Origin: Lineus longissimus | Taxonomy: Eukaryota; Nemertea; Pilidiophora; Heteronemertea; Lineidae | Direction of reading: 5' to 3' | Length of the DNA: 64,000 nt | NCBI RefSeq assembly: GCF_910592395.1 | Contig: NC_088309.1 | Span: 6,946,501 to 7,010,500, forward strand | In this document: in pieces, positions 50,001 to 61,316 of the stretch | Layout: every line of letters starts with the position of its first letter | Position numbering within the stretch: position 1 is the first letter of the stretch | Program-made: the position numbers and the translations under genes | The notes under the pieces: model-generated | Databases searched by the model: none | Told to the model about the DNA's origin: nothing | What the model saw: the letters and a program-made list of their open reading frames with translations, nothing else

Positions 50001-52148
50001 GAATCTGCAAGTCGAAGACTACCAGGTGTGTGTAATCCAACGGCCTAGAATGAAGATATACAGGATATTGTCCCATATAGGGCCTAAACAGTCATTGAAT
50101 TGAATTTGTGTGGCACAAGAACAGCGTTTCTTGTCTCTTCAAACAAAAAAATCCATACAACCTCTGTAGTTAATAAAAATCCATACAGTCTCTGTTTAAA
50201 TCAAACACTGACCAGTCATTGAGAATTCAGGCAAGGCACTTAGCCTGTAAAATTGCGATTTTAGTGTGGAATGTTTAGCAAGAATCTTGGTAACATTTGA
50301 GAGGAAATGTTATAACCCCCAGGAACATACCTGTCCTGTTTCCTCCTCTAGCTTTTTATACAGTTCGAGACTGTAGTAATGGAGGTTCTTCACCCGTATT
50401 CCAGGATGGAAATAAGTTGTCAAACCAGCCTGGAAATAAATCATCATAATTATAATGGTGGGAATTAGTGGACACAGAGCTTCACTGTATAGGACAGAGA
50501 TAGAGGACCATACAGTGATAGTGATACAGAAGACAAAAATAGCTTAGGAGTATTTTCAAACATAAATTTTCTTTATCTTGTAAATGCAAAGATGAAGAAG
50601 AAGACTGTCTTACATGACTTTTTGTATCATTGACTCATCAAAAGGGAGACCATCGGCAGAAGTCAAGCCACGCATGTCGGATTAAGTTACATGAAGTTGC
50701 CAATAGGAGTCTCCCTTCACAGAGCATTGAAACTATTCCCGCTTATACGAGGAATAAGTATTGCGGAATCAAAGACAATCCATGCCCCAACTGACTGCGC
50801 ATAATGGTATATACTAGTCACCTCAAGACAACCAAATGTGACTCCACAACTGCTGCCTATAATCCCCCTTTAAAGCTTTCTCCATTAATGTACAAGTAGA
50901 TCACTCACTGCATGCCATGTTGATCCTGCAGTCAGCTCGGATTTCTCCACAAGGACAACATCTTTCATTCCCTGTTTGGCAAGGTGGTACGCCAAACTGA
51001 CGCCCACAGCGCCACCACCAACTATCACAACTTCGGCAGTTTCATGGAGACGTTTGTCCAGTTTACTACAAAGAAAGTAAATTAGTTAACTGCATTATTT
51101 CTTATGACGAATCATCGAACGTTATCAAATCAAATATCAAAAGTATATCATTTTTTGTGCCTGCACCTGATAACTATCCAGTAAAACTGAACGGTTCATT
51201 TCTGAAAGCAGAAGACGTCAATACATAAATGTGCCTTTCAAAGGCAGTACTCCCTCCCCTCTATAAGACAAAATACATATAAAGAGTATTCTTGCTAAAA
51301 TGTTCACAAGATATCTAGAATAAATATTAGTCTTTATCTATTCATGATAATATCAATGCCAATACATTGATAGAAGTAATGGTATAAGCCACATCTACCA
51401 AAATGAAGTCAATGTTGTTTTGAGGCTGTGAACCTGTCCATATGGTGACCAAACTTTAACATAGATTCCATATGGTGGCCAATATCAAACGTTTAACATA
51501 GTATAGATTCCATATGGTCATAATTGTGGCCAAATATCAAACTTTTAACCTAGTAGATTCTATATGGTGGCCAAATATCAAACTTTAACATAGATTCCAT
51601 ATGGTGGCCAAATATCAAACTTAATTGTAACATACAGTAGAACCTCTCTATTAAGGACACCCTCGGGACTGACAAGTGCTGTCCTTAATAGAGGTGTCCT
51701 GATTAGAGAGGTCAAATTGAATGGAAACAACCAATTTGGGACCAAACCTAGTGTCCTTAATAGAGAGGTTGTCCTTAATAGAGAGGTGTCCGCTAAGGGA
51801 GGTTCCACTGTAGATTCATTGCTTTCAATACTCTCAAATTCAGTTGGAATGCAGTATCTTACAGTGACACAACTGTGCCAAACTAACTGGGACTTTAGTT
51901 AATACCTTTTGATAATTTGATCTTTTCGAAAGGTTAAATTGGTTTGATACGTAAACGTCGCACGTCGATTTTCTGAACGTCTCTAGTGATAATTATTAGG
52001 AAAGACAGACTGTTTCTGTTACAATTACATACCTGATGGCTTTGTCCTCATTTCGCTGATCGCTGTATGCAGCTACAGGATTGAGTCTTTTATGCACTAA
52101 CTGTCTTTGAAGGACACCACGAGCCAAATATCGGCAAGACCGCAACAT
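44005..52148 (-). CDS. DMGDH: Dimethylglycine dehydrogenase, mitochondrial
   Basis: Complete 16-exon gene. Coding parts (complement): 52033-52148, 50909-51065, 50331-50429, 49880-50044, 49421-49625, 48879-49127, 48452-48650, 47974-48093, 47456-47610, 47016-47233, 46702-46832, 46123-46340, 45354-45511, 44887-44946, 44410-44544, 44005-44199. They sum to 2580 nt (859 aa; human about 866) with consistent phases throughout. The enzyme oxidatively demethylates dimethylglycine to sarcosine in the mitochondrial matrix, with FAD and tetrahydrofolate. The Arg-rich N-terminus fits a targeting peptide. GGGAVG (about 55-60) is the FAD dinucleotide motif. [15 protein letters not shown] contains the His (about 90) that carries FAD covalently in this family. 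[15 protein letters not shown] follows in exon 7. The C-terminal half is the folate-binding GCV_T domain (about 490 onward). The last residues ([17 protein letters not shown]) match DMGDH rather than SARDH or PDPR. A decayed copy of part of exon 6 lies in intron 6. Confidence 0.96.
45525..45542. repeat. ATC/CAT trinucleotide microsatellite
   Basis: A short run of (ATC)n lies in a DMGDH intron just upstream (in gene sense) of exon 13. Confidence 0.6.
48721..48845 (-). pseudogene. Decayed partial duplicate of DMGDH exon 6
   Basis: Inside the intron between DMGDH exons 6 and 7, the minus strand encodes [18 protein letters not shown], then [16 protein letters not shown] and a stop. This aligns with the start of functional exon 6 ([34 protein letters not shown]). 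The acceptor AG is lost (TTTGAATTTCTGG against TTCAGGTTTCTGG in exon 6), the frame stops at TAA, and the second half of the exon is absent. It is therefore not a usable mutually exclusive exon. Confidence 0.85.
49331..49410. repeat. Impure GAT/GATGAT microsatellite
   Basis: A GAT-rich simple repeat lies immediately next to the donor of DMGDH exon 5. It explains the runs of Ser or Asp in chance open frames here. Confidence 0.7.
51437..51625. repeat. Tandem minisatellite (unit about 35-65 bp)
   Basis: Five or so irregular copies of TAGATTCCATATGGTGGCCA followed by AATATCAAACTTTAACA occur in the first intron of DMGDH. Unit length varies through internal insertions. Confidence 0.8.
51635..51810. 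mobile_element. 176-bp MITE with TA target site duplication, pogo/Tigger-like ends
   Basis: The element starts CAGTAGAACCTCTCTATTAA and ends GGAGGTTCCACTG, inverted ends that match as CAGT(A/G)GAACCTC. It is flanked on both sides by TA. Inside, TGTCCTTAATAGAG recurs several times. It is too short to encode a transposase. The ends resemble pogo/Tigger-type terminal repeats; the family assignment is from memory of such ends. A truncated relative lies at 41593-41684. Confidence 0.7.
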
Positions 52149-52725
52149 CTTCGGTGGCGGAGACTAGGCGCTCTGAAGATATCTACAACTTTTCCTATCC
52201 TAATCTAATTAGACGGTTCCACCTTGAAAATTGCACCCCTTGTAGATCACGCTTTATCCCTGTATAACTTCTCCATGAGTCTGTCAGATATTGGATTACA
52301 AACTGCAGTAAGTTAGACAACCAAATTGTGATTTGTTTTAATAGTTCTTACAAATTGATGTTGTCTCTGATAAACCATCCCAAAAGGAATTATCCGTTGC
52401 CTTGGGAGTAGAATCAAATGATCCAATGGCAATAATCAAAATCCTAGAAATTATCTCGTCCAAGGTAAGGTCCATTTTACTTCGTTCGTAGGGGATAGAG
52501 CTATACGGAGTATCCAAAAAGCATTAAGATTATCTCATCATCGAGATCAAAATTATCCCATCACAATGATATTATGTACTTAAATTATAGGGCAGTTTTG
52601 TCTAGCGAAAATTAATGAAGATACATCAGTACATCAGCTGTATCATGAGTTGGCTTTAAAAGCAACAACCCTCCTCCGAGACTCCAGCTTTGGACTGATC
52701 CTGTCAAGAGGTCGTCTCGCGAGCG

Positions 52726-52731
52726 CACGTG
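52726..52731. promoter_or_regulatory. E-box CACGTG
   Basis: A palindromic CACGTG lies about ten bases before the BHMT TATA box, within GCGAGCGCACGTGTTGG. Factor binding is not shown by sequence alone. Confidence 0.45.
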
Positions 52732-52735
52732 TTGG

Positions 52736-52743
52736 TATAAATA
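52736..52743 (+). promoter_or_regulatory. TATA box (TATAAATA) of BHMT
   Basis: TATAAATA lies 94 bp before the BHMT ATG. The expected start site is about 30 bp downstream, which leaves a 5' UTR of about 70 bp. Confidence 0.6.
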
Positions 52744-52836
52744 TCGTCTCCCGAGCTACTTGTCATTTATCTGCCGGTTCGTTTCCGCTTTGTCCACTCT
52801 GTGTGTGTTTCCTCTGAGATATAAATTGCCGACATC

Positions 52837-55800
52837 ATGAGCTCAAAGGTGAGTAGACCTATTTTTTGTTCATTTTCGTTTCCAACATAACACAAGCTAG
52901 CGCAATCAAGAGTCAATTCCGACGGTGAAAAACCACGCCCTTCATCCGCGCTTTTTGCTTTACTTCTAATACTTGACGGGACGACGACCGCGGCGGCCGG
53001 GGTCCACGGTTGCCGGGTTGGCGTAGCCGTTCTTCTTGTGAAGTTGCGTTTCTTCTCTTCCATTGTGTAAGGGTTTCTCAGCATGCTTAGTGCTGCATGA
53101 TTTGGCCTTCATCTCATGGCCCGAAGTAAAACTGACGGGGTTTAACGGTCGGGGGCCTGGCGTGGCAAATGCCCCCGATAAACAAGAGCCACGCAGGGCG
53201 TGCCAAATGCCCGCGACCGTCTGTAGTCAGTGTGTGCAAATATTATTTTTTTCACCACTAAGTTGGACGAGTGAGTATACTATCATTTAAATAAACTGCT
53301 GAAAGTCACAATGGTACTATGAAGAGTTTCATACCACCCGAAGATACTGGTATAGTGGTCTGCTCTGGAAACAAATAATGATGCTATTTGACCTCTCAGT
53401 CCTCTGTGACCTTGAAAAATAGGTCAGATGGAAAAAAATGTGGTTTTATGTGATGTGGGCCTAGTCTTAACCCTGAACTTGTCTTGGAACGAGTTTAGAA
53501 TCCCCCATCACACCCAAAAAAAATGTCATCGGTTGACTAACCAAGCACCACTGTTCAATGGATTTATAGTTGAATGCGATCAAACTACGTCATTTCCGAT
53601 CGGGGATTCTAAAGTTTAGCCCTTGTCTTTTCTTTGTGATGTGTCCACAGGTGCACAGTAAGAATTTCAACGGATACGTAGGCCCCTATCCAAGTGTTGG
53701 AAAATTGAAATAATGATTTTCTGACAGATTAGAAATTGCTTCAAACATCCCACACATCCCTAAAAAAACCTTCTTTTTCATACAGAGAGGTCTTCTGGAG
53801 CGTCTCAATGCTGGTGAGATTGTTGTTGGTGATGGTGGTTTTGTGTTTGCCCTGGAAAAGAGGGGCTATGTCAAGGCTGGACCATGGACTCCAGAGGCCA
53901 CTGTTGAAAACCCAGAGGCCGGTAAGTAGAACTTCCCCTCTTGACCCTAAGACTAGGACATTGCGGAAAGCATCTCTGGTGTAAAACCATGGGAAACTTT
54001 TTAAAAGATGAGCAGTCATCTATTGTTTTGTGCTCAGTTGCATAAAAAACTAAAAGGACATGAATGAAAGATGTAAAATTTGATAGTCATACTTGATGAA
54101 TCTGATTGTGGTACTTCATGGACGTCTGCACCATACCAAACAATCTACTCTTAACATTTCTTGGAAGAAAAGTGGTAAGAAAGTCTCTGTAGCATCATAT
54201 GGGTAACCTGTTTTCCATAACATTTTGAATTGTACCATTTCTAAACTTTCCCCATATTCCTCAATCTTTCAGTGCGCCAACTCCATCGTGAGTTCCTGCG
54301 TGCGGGTGCTGATGTAATGCAAGCATTCTCCTTCTATGCCAGTGATGACAAGCTTGCAAACCGAGGCAACCAGGCACAGTCAAAATACACTGTATGTATA
54401 CTTGTTCGAATTTCACCAGTTACTACTAGTCTTGTCTTGGTCCAATTGCAATTTTTCCGTAGCTTCCATCTCCCTTGGCCTCCCCATGAAAGTGTAAAGA
54501 ATCTGCCTGAGCAAGTTGTGTCCTGCCCCTTGCCATGTTTCACCCAAAACGTTAAAAAAATCTGCGGAGGTCAACTACTGAAAGCTGATTGTTTCTGAAG
54601 TACATGTGAAATCCTGTCCTGTATTTAGAGGAAATTTGTGATGAACAAACTTTCCACCTGATCTTTTATGGCCTGGACAAAAAGAGGGCAGTGAGCCAGA
54701 ATAGACCAGATTTGGCTGGTTTGAAGGCAAGAGGGTTGAACTTCAATCCACAGGACTGCTGTATGACAGTTTTGTTATCTTATCATTCATTTGCATTTCC
54801 CTGTCGCCCTGAAATGTCAATTTGTAGATCCTTCATATCAGTTAAAAGTTCTTGTTTGTTTTGTCTGTTGATATTAGTCCAGTTGTTGACCTTTATTTTC
54901 AAATGGATAAAAAAATTCTCGTGCAGACTGCAGAAATCCATATAAAAAATTTGAATAAAAATTTGAAGCAAAATCTAAAAAGTGATGATTTCACAATCAT
55001 AGAACTGCAGAAATAAAGAAGTTTGAAAAGTGTTGCAGTATTTTACCAGCTTCTTGTCATGTCAAGGATGTTCAATCTTGTGTTTTAGGGTGCTGCCATC
55101 AACAAGGCTGCCTGCGAGCTGGCCGATGAAGTAGCGAAGGAAGGAAACGGGATTACCTGTGGTGGTATCTGCCAGACACCAACATATCTGAGCGGACTTG
55201 GAAAGGAAAAAACGCAAGCAATCTTCAAGAAACAAGTTGATGTGTTCGTGGAAAACAAAGTGGACTTTTTATTGGCAGAGGTATGCTTGGAAGATGAGCA
55301 GATTAAGATTTCTCCTAATCAATATTCTATGGTTGATTGTTGTTATACTTGTTTATTAACATAAGGTAAGGATATCTGTCATCCACCTGTATGCTAATGG
55401 CGGCAAGATTTATCTTGACTTGTAACTATCGCGATGTTGACCTTTATTCCGCATTTTTTACCTCTGGATTGGAACATGAAGCTAGCAGGAGGATACAATA
55501 TGAACTTCAGATTCTGGGTGTCAACGTCAATGAGTCGTCGTTGAAAAGTGTAAAACTGCACCACGGTGATCATCAGTCTTGGCCGAGGTCCATTACACGA
55601 TTGCCCTATTGGATTTTGTCAAGACCCTAATCAGCGCCATTGTCTTTGCAGTATTTCGAGCATGTAGAAGAAGCTGTTTGGTGTGTTGAGACTTGTAAAG
55701 CTTCCGGTCTCCCGGTGTGTGCCTCCATGTGTATTGGACCGGAAGGAGATCTCCATGGTGTCCCAACAGGAGAATGTGCTGTCAAATTAGCTGAAGCCGG

Positions 55801-57504
55801 TAAGGATTAGACATAAGTTGATGTCTATTTGACATCTAATAGATATCATGAGTTGATGAAATGAAAAAGAAAGCGGTATAACCAGGTTAGAGTTGATACC
55901 AACTTTGTTTTCAAAAAGACACTAAACCACCAACTTATGCAATAAATATTAGCAGGTCTGTTTCACTCATAAATTGGATAATGAGATACATGACCTATTT
56001 TAGGTGCTTATGTTGTTGGAATCATTTCAGGTGCTGATGTTGTTGGAATCAACTGCCACTTTGACCCCGACACTGTTCTTGCTGGAGTGAAACTCATGAA
56101 GGAAGCATTGGAAGCAGCCGGCCTCAAACGCCATCTTATTTCTCAACCACTTGCATTCCATACTCCTGATGCTAACAAACAAGGATTCATTGACCTGCCA
56201 GAATTTCCATTTGGTAAGATATGCGTTGATGGCAAATCTAACCAATCATAGTTGTGATGGAGGGAGAAGTGTTGGGCTGTTTATTTAGGCTTCTGGCACC
56301 CTTCGTGGAGCACTTTATTGGAAGCCTTCTTGGAGCCTATGATTTGTTCGGCTTGGAATGGTCTTACCTTAAGTCTTGTTTCAGCCTTGTTTTTACAGGG
56401 AAACCTTTTGTTTAAATGTTTTCTTTGAACTGAAGCTTAATCATTTAAAAAGATACCCTTAGCATTTTATAAAAGGTAACTTAACTTTATTAATTTTGTA
56501 TTACTTTCTCAGGTCTTGAGCCCCGTATTCTGACAAGATGGGAGATGCAGAAGTATGCCCGTGATGCCTATGAGCTTGGCGTGCGCTACATTGGAGGCTG
56601 CTGTGGATTCGAACCGTACCACACACGTGCCGTCTGTGAGGAGTTGAGCAAGGAGCGTGGAAAGATGCCCGAAGGATCTGTGAAACATGACCCATGGGGA
56701 GAGGGTCTTCTCATGCACACGAAACCATGGGTTAGGGCTAGGTTAGTTGAGACTGGTATAATTGGTACACGTACCTCTTGATCTTCATAACAATACTAAC
56801 CTTGCCTGTGGCATGGAGTGAGTGTGTCCCAAAGGATTGAGGCATTTTCGTCATTGGAAGATTTCTGTTCTTTCCCTTCCTAAAAAGGGGTTAATTTGAC
56901 AGCAGAAATGGCAAGATATATTGCTGAGCTCTTTGTAGAACACTGTTGTCCAGTATTTTTAAGGTTTGCAGAACTTGTAACTTTATTCTAGCTCAAATGC
57001 TGTTATTGTTCTAATGGATGGTTTATATTTTCAGGGCCAAGCGTTCCTACTGGGAGAATCTGAAGCCAGCATCTGGACGGCCACTCTGTGGTGCCTTTTC
57101 CAAACCAGATGCATGGGGAGTCACTGCTGTAAGTTCTCAGCTTCTCGATCCATTTATACGATCTAATTCCTTTGAATTTGTTATGCCTTTTTGAATATAA
57201 GATTTCCCCTACTCTACTTGTAAATAAGAAAATTGCCCGCTTCTGAGTTTTCTACCGGTGTCTCTCTTGTCTCTGCCTTGGAAACCCTAGACTGGCATGG
57301 TTTAGGGTTAAACTGTGATGCATTCAACTCAACAAAGTGGATTGCATGAAAACTGGACACAAATCCTACTTTACTTTTCTTGTTAGCAGTTTTCTTATTT
57401 GTGATTCGTCTTATTTGTCTAAGCAGTAACATCTGTATCGCTTTTACTTTCAGGGTGATGAAAATCTGAAGCAGCAGGTGGAAGCCACGCAAAAGACTGC
57501 TTAA
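52837..57504 (+). CDS. BHMT: Betaine-homocysteine S-methyltransferase
   Basis: Complete nine-exon gene: 52837-52848, 53786-53921, 54273-54391, 55089-55280, 55652-55799, 56031-56213, 56513-56741, 57035-57128, 57454-57504. The exons sum to 1164 nt (387 aa) with consistent phases. The cytosolic zinc enzyme transfers a methyl group from betaine to homocysteine, giving methionine and dimethylglycine. Visible family signatures are [20 protein letters not shown] at the N-terminus, [26 protein letters not shown], and the zinc ligands GINCHFD (Cys about 211) and [10 protein letters not shown] (Cys about 293 and 294). It is shorter than human BHMT (406 aa) at both ends: exon 1 encodes only MSSK, and the C-terminal tail is about 13 residues shorter. 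The acceptor of exon 6 is duplicated (see 56004-56030). The DMGDH neighbour uses its product. Introns of 350-937 bp hold nothing recognised. Confidence 0.96.
56004..56030 (+). other. Duplicated splice acceptor of BHMT exon 6 (27 bp, in frame)
   Basis: GTGCTTATGTTGTTGGAATC preceded by TTTTAG is followed directly by TTTCAG and the near-identical exon start GTGCTGATGTTGTTGGAATC. Use of the first acceptor would add nine residues (AYVVGIISG-type) without a frame shift, next to the zinc-ligand motif GINCHFD. The downstream acceptor gives the conserved protein. Confidence 0.8.
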
Positions 57505-57941
57505 GGAATGAGTCGTCATGGTCGAGTGGATCAGCAGAAACGGACCGTCAAGTCATCTGGAATCTCCGGTGGAAAATCATGTGCACTTGACTGGGCATTA
57601 CTTTTTGGTGCTGGAGAGATAACTGATAACTTTGTTTCAAACTTCTTCATAGTATTGTGCGTTAACGCTTGCACCTTATGATAAAGTAGGAGTTGTCTAG
57701 AATCGGAATTATTCATACCTCAGTTTATCTCTTTGTAATATTGTGCATAAATTTCATTTTGGACATTTGGTGCTATAAGATCAGCTTCTCCTGTCCTGTC
57801 TCTAGTCCATTGCATCTTTTTTTACTGATTTTCATTTGTAAAGTGGTGCATTGCAGTGCACATTGCTCAATATCCAGTCTTCCAACTTCTATCATTCCAA
57901 ATTAAATGATTGCCTGTGAAGTAATTTTTGAAAATTGCTCT

Positions 57942-57947
57942 AATAAA
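57942..57947 (+). terminator. Poly(A) signal AATAAA of BHMT
   Basis: AATAAA lies about 440 bp after the BHMT stop codon, followed by a TG-rich stretch. A TTAAAT just upstream is weaker. Confidence 0.6.
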
Positions 57948-58436
57948 AGTCTGTGCATTTATATAATTCATCTCTCCTGTGGATTCATTTCATTGCATTT
58001 ACATTCCGTCTCAACAAAGGTGTAGTGACCCTGGCTGTTACTCTGGTCCCCCCCTCAACAATAATATTGTGGCGATTTTCTTGTTCTGTTATCGGCCGCA
58101 CATAAAATGAACATTTGGTCAGCTTTTTGGAGGTTTCCATTGGTAGTTCCAGGGAACATGCTATGGAGACAATGAGAAAAAACTTCACCAGAGAACAGCT
58201 TATAGATATGCAGCCAGAGGCCGAGAAACACTGAGGATTGAAGCTCTTGCTACACTAGCTACATGTTGTGAGAGAGACGGTCAATTTGTGAAAGACTGAC
58301 AAGTCCCCCAGCTTGCTAAGTGTGAAGACAACTCTTTACCCCAGGTGTTTATACGTCCAGAAAGACAGGACTATTAGTTGTTTTCTGCCAACATGTTTTG
58401 AAAGACAGGATAAACCTTCCTGCTACACCAGTCACT

Positions 58437-58554
58437 GGGTGATATGAATAAAGACTAGTAAATGCTTTTATCTAAAACTCCATGTACATTTACACTAGGC
58501 CTTTCTGTACAAAATTGAAGTAAAAGCATTTGCTAGTCTTTATTCATATCATCC
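58437..58554. repeat. Foldback element with ~34-bp inverted repeats
   Basis: GATATGAATAAAGACTAG, then T/C and AAATGCTTTTA, at 58441-58470 is repeated inverted at 58521-58550 with one mismatch; the match extends a few bases outward (TGGGT/TGGAT). The 50-bp loop has no motif. It could be a small MITE or a hairpin-forming sequence. Confidence 0.8.
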
Positions 58555-58762
58555 ATTGGCTGTGAAAGACCAGGGACAAACCTACTTCACAAGCTAACGT
58601 TTGTGAGATACATCTGGACCAAATTGTGTTAGGCTGGGACTATTCCTCCTGCTGCACTAGGCGCCAATTTATATCTCTGTTTCAACAGAGACAGGTTGTG
58701 AGAACCAAGGGCTTCCACCTGAAAGACCGGTGTTTATAAGATGGTTAATGCCGGTGTAGAAG

Positions 58763-58895
58763 TTTAAAATGTCCTAGGATAAAATGTCCGGGAACAAAGG
58801 ATTCTACTATGCGCTTCAATCTCTGAGCTATTGACGGTCAGGGTCTCTATAGAACCATATTGCAAAATACAATAGGGCCGGACACTTTTTCCAGG
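58763..58895. repeat. Dispersed repeat, copy 1
   Basis: AAAATGTCCGGGAACAAAGG, ATTCTAC, ATAGAACCA and AATACAATAGGGCCGGACAC recur in the same order at about 60586-60705 with substitutions. Confidence 0.55.
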
Positions 58896-60585
58896 GGGGA
58901 CACTTTTTACTTTTACACCGGCGGTAAAGTGCAGGCCTTTGCCTGTCTGGTACCAACTTGGTGTCATCTCAAGAGCACTCCGCTTCAAATTGGCCTTTGC
59001 GATGGTAGTGCTGTCTCGCGGCAGAAAATAAAACTGAAATCTTCGCCCAAAACTTTCAGTTCGACCGTTCACCGGTAGACAGCATTACTGTCGCTTGCAT
59101 CTTTATGGTATCGGTGCTGGATTTCGGTTGGTTGGTCGACTTGTTGGTGTGCCCTTATATCAGTGTTCCCTAAAATCTTGCTGTATTTGCAACTCCGTAG
59201 CCAAACAGGGCATGTTTAAGCTAATGATTAGAATTAGAGCATAGACCAGTCACAGGCAGTGACATTGTCACATCGACCTGGCGTGAGACTACTCTATGCT
59301 GGTCTTTGCCCTTATACGTGCCCAACTCCACCCATAGTGTCTTTAAAGGTACAATATAGGCTGCAGATAGGTAGGCAAGATAATATGTAGGTGCCAATAG
59401 GGGTCTCTCTCATCTCAACGTACATCAAAACTATTCACGCTTCAGAGTTAATCGGTCCGTTACCTCCCTCTAACGGAGTCCAGGACGGCGAAGTGGATCG
59501 AAGGCTTGAGGGTCAAGATGCATATACAAGGCGCTCCGGGAGTGCGGATGCGCTCAATAGTCTCCGCTGGGGAGACTGAGCATGATAAGGTACCAATCCA
59601 ATCGGTTAGACCCGGCTGGTATACTCTATGATCTGGACCTCCAGTCAACCTGTCAGCCACGGGCAGACTCAAGTATCTCAACCTACGGTCATAGAGGCGG
59701 CCCACAACTAAGTCAGGGCGATGTTATCAGGACGTCCTATATTTTTCAGTCATTTACCCTATCGATACGTTTCATAATTTTGGGTTTATTGCTCTAATGA
59801 AAAACGGAATAACAGTCGCCTGTTACACATGCCAAAGTCACGACGTTTCCTTACCGATTTTACAGTAATAGAATGAGCATGTGCTGCCAGCTATTATGTC
59901 ATAAAGATTGCTAGTCTTGCTCTAACCACATTTCCCTACAAATCCACAATCAATGCGTTGTGGGTTCGAGCGTTGTCCGAGACTGTCATCACTGAGAATT
60001 ATGACCACGTCTCAATATTCTTCAACTTTCTTGATGGATTATACGCTAAAGATTTCGGGAATTGAGGTAGGAATATGTTGTTTTTAAGTATCACGAGTAT
60101 TTCATTCAGAGGGAATAACCCCCTTGTCGGTTTTCCCCCGTGTTGAAGTGATTTTTTCTACATTTGTAATTCTTGGTGTGGTTATGCCTTGTGTCCGGCG
60201 GAGGCGTGGGGTAAAAAATATATATGAAAATTTCCACTTTTCTCATAATTAAAAAGAATCCCCCAAATTTCAAGAAAAGTAAATGCATTAGAAATATGTA
60301 AGTACTCATTGAAATACAGGATCTTTGAAAAAAACTAATTCTTATCTTGTATTATGAGGTTGTTGATTGATTTCTGATTTGTGGAGTGAAATAGGTCAAC
60401 CCATAAAACTGTTGCAGTTGAGACCCTATTAGTATTGTTTGAACTACCAACTTCTGTTGTAGTCCCGCTGCTAAGCTCCCAAAAAGGCAAGAATTGTGCA
60501 TTTTAATGGGGAAAGCATGAAATTTGGCAGGGTGGTAGAACAACCCCTTGGGGTCATTAATCGATTAAGACCCTAATTTTTTACG

Positions 60586-60705
60586 CCCCAATGTCCGGGG
60601 AGCGAAGGATTCTCTCAGCTTTGGCGGGAATGACCTCCACAAATAGAACCAGATCATAATCTGTCAGAATACAATAGGACTGGGCACGTGTTCCATGAGT
60701 ACGGT
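60586..60705. repeat. Dispersed repeat, copy 2
   Basis: CAATGTCCGGGGAGCGAAGG, ATTCTC, ATAGAACCA and AATACAATAGGACTGGGCAC follow the order seen at 58763-58895. The two copies have the same orientation and are clearly diverged. Confidence 0.55.
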
Positions 60706-61316
60706 TTCCCGTACGGTCTTGGCCGAAATGGTAAAAACACAATGTACGTCATTGTCAGTTCAAGTCAGTGTGTGTGATTTTGACAATATGCAGGTTTCGG
60801 CAGCTATACGACTGACGAAATACGAAGTGCAAGGATAGTCCTAAGCTAATTCATCAATGCGCATCTTTTGTCCTATGTTGTAGGAGGAATAGGCTAAATT
60901 TTTGAAAATCGCCAATGAAATGCATTTACAAACTTTGCCCTTCGCAGCTCTTAAACCTGGCTTGTATATATTTCTATGGCCATATAGCTCCGTTCATGTG
61001 CATGTTATCCACCTTTGACAATACCATCCAATTGGTCTAATGACATAACAATACAAGTTGGCGCTAAGCCGCCGGCCTGTCTTTCGCGGGGTAGAGGAAT
61101 AGTGCCCGGATGGTGTGACGTCAAATGTATTGTCTTTGGTCATGATCGGTCTCGGTTGATTTGAACGCAAGTCAGTTGGTGTGTGAGTGAACTGCGCAGA
61201 ACATCGCTGGAAAACTTTTTCCGATTTCAAAGGTAAAATTCCCTTCAACATTTCGGAAATCAAGTTAAAAGAGCTGCAGCAGAAGGAAGGGCCCAATATC
61301 TATGATTGATAATTGT

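Larger units (their letters stand above)
52149..52836. promoter_or_regulatory. Shared promoter region of DMGDH and BHMT
   Basis: Only 688 bp separate the two start codons, which point away from each other. It includes the 5' UTRs. On the BHMT side, a TATA box and an E-box are visible; no TATA box is obvious on the DMGDH side. Confidence 0.7.
57960..61316. other. Intergenic region downstream of BHMT, repeats only
   Basis: No protein-coding frame or RNA gene is recognised. It holds a foldback element (58437-58554) and short dispersed repeats (about 58760-58895 with 60586-60705; 59391-59450 with 50695-50755). Confidence 0.5.

Noticed and set aside
59940-60000. tRNA-like GGGTTCGAGC sequence
   Set aside because: No matching acceptor stem, D-loop or A box was found around it, so there is no support for a tRNA gene.
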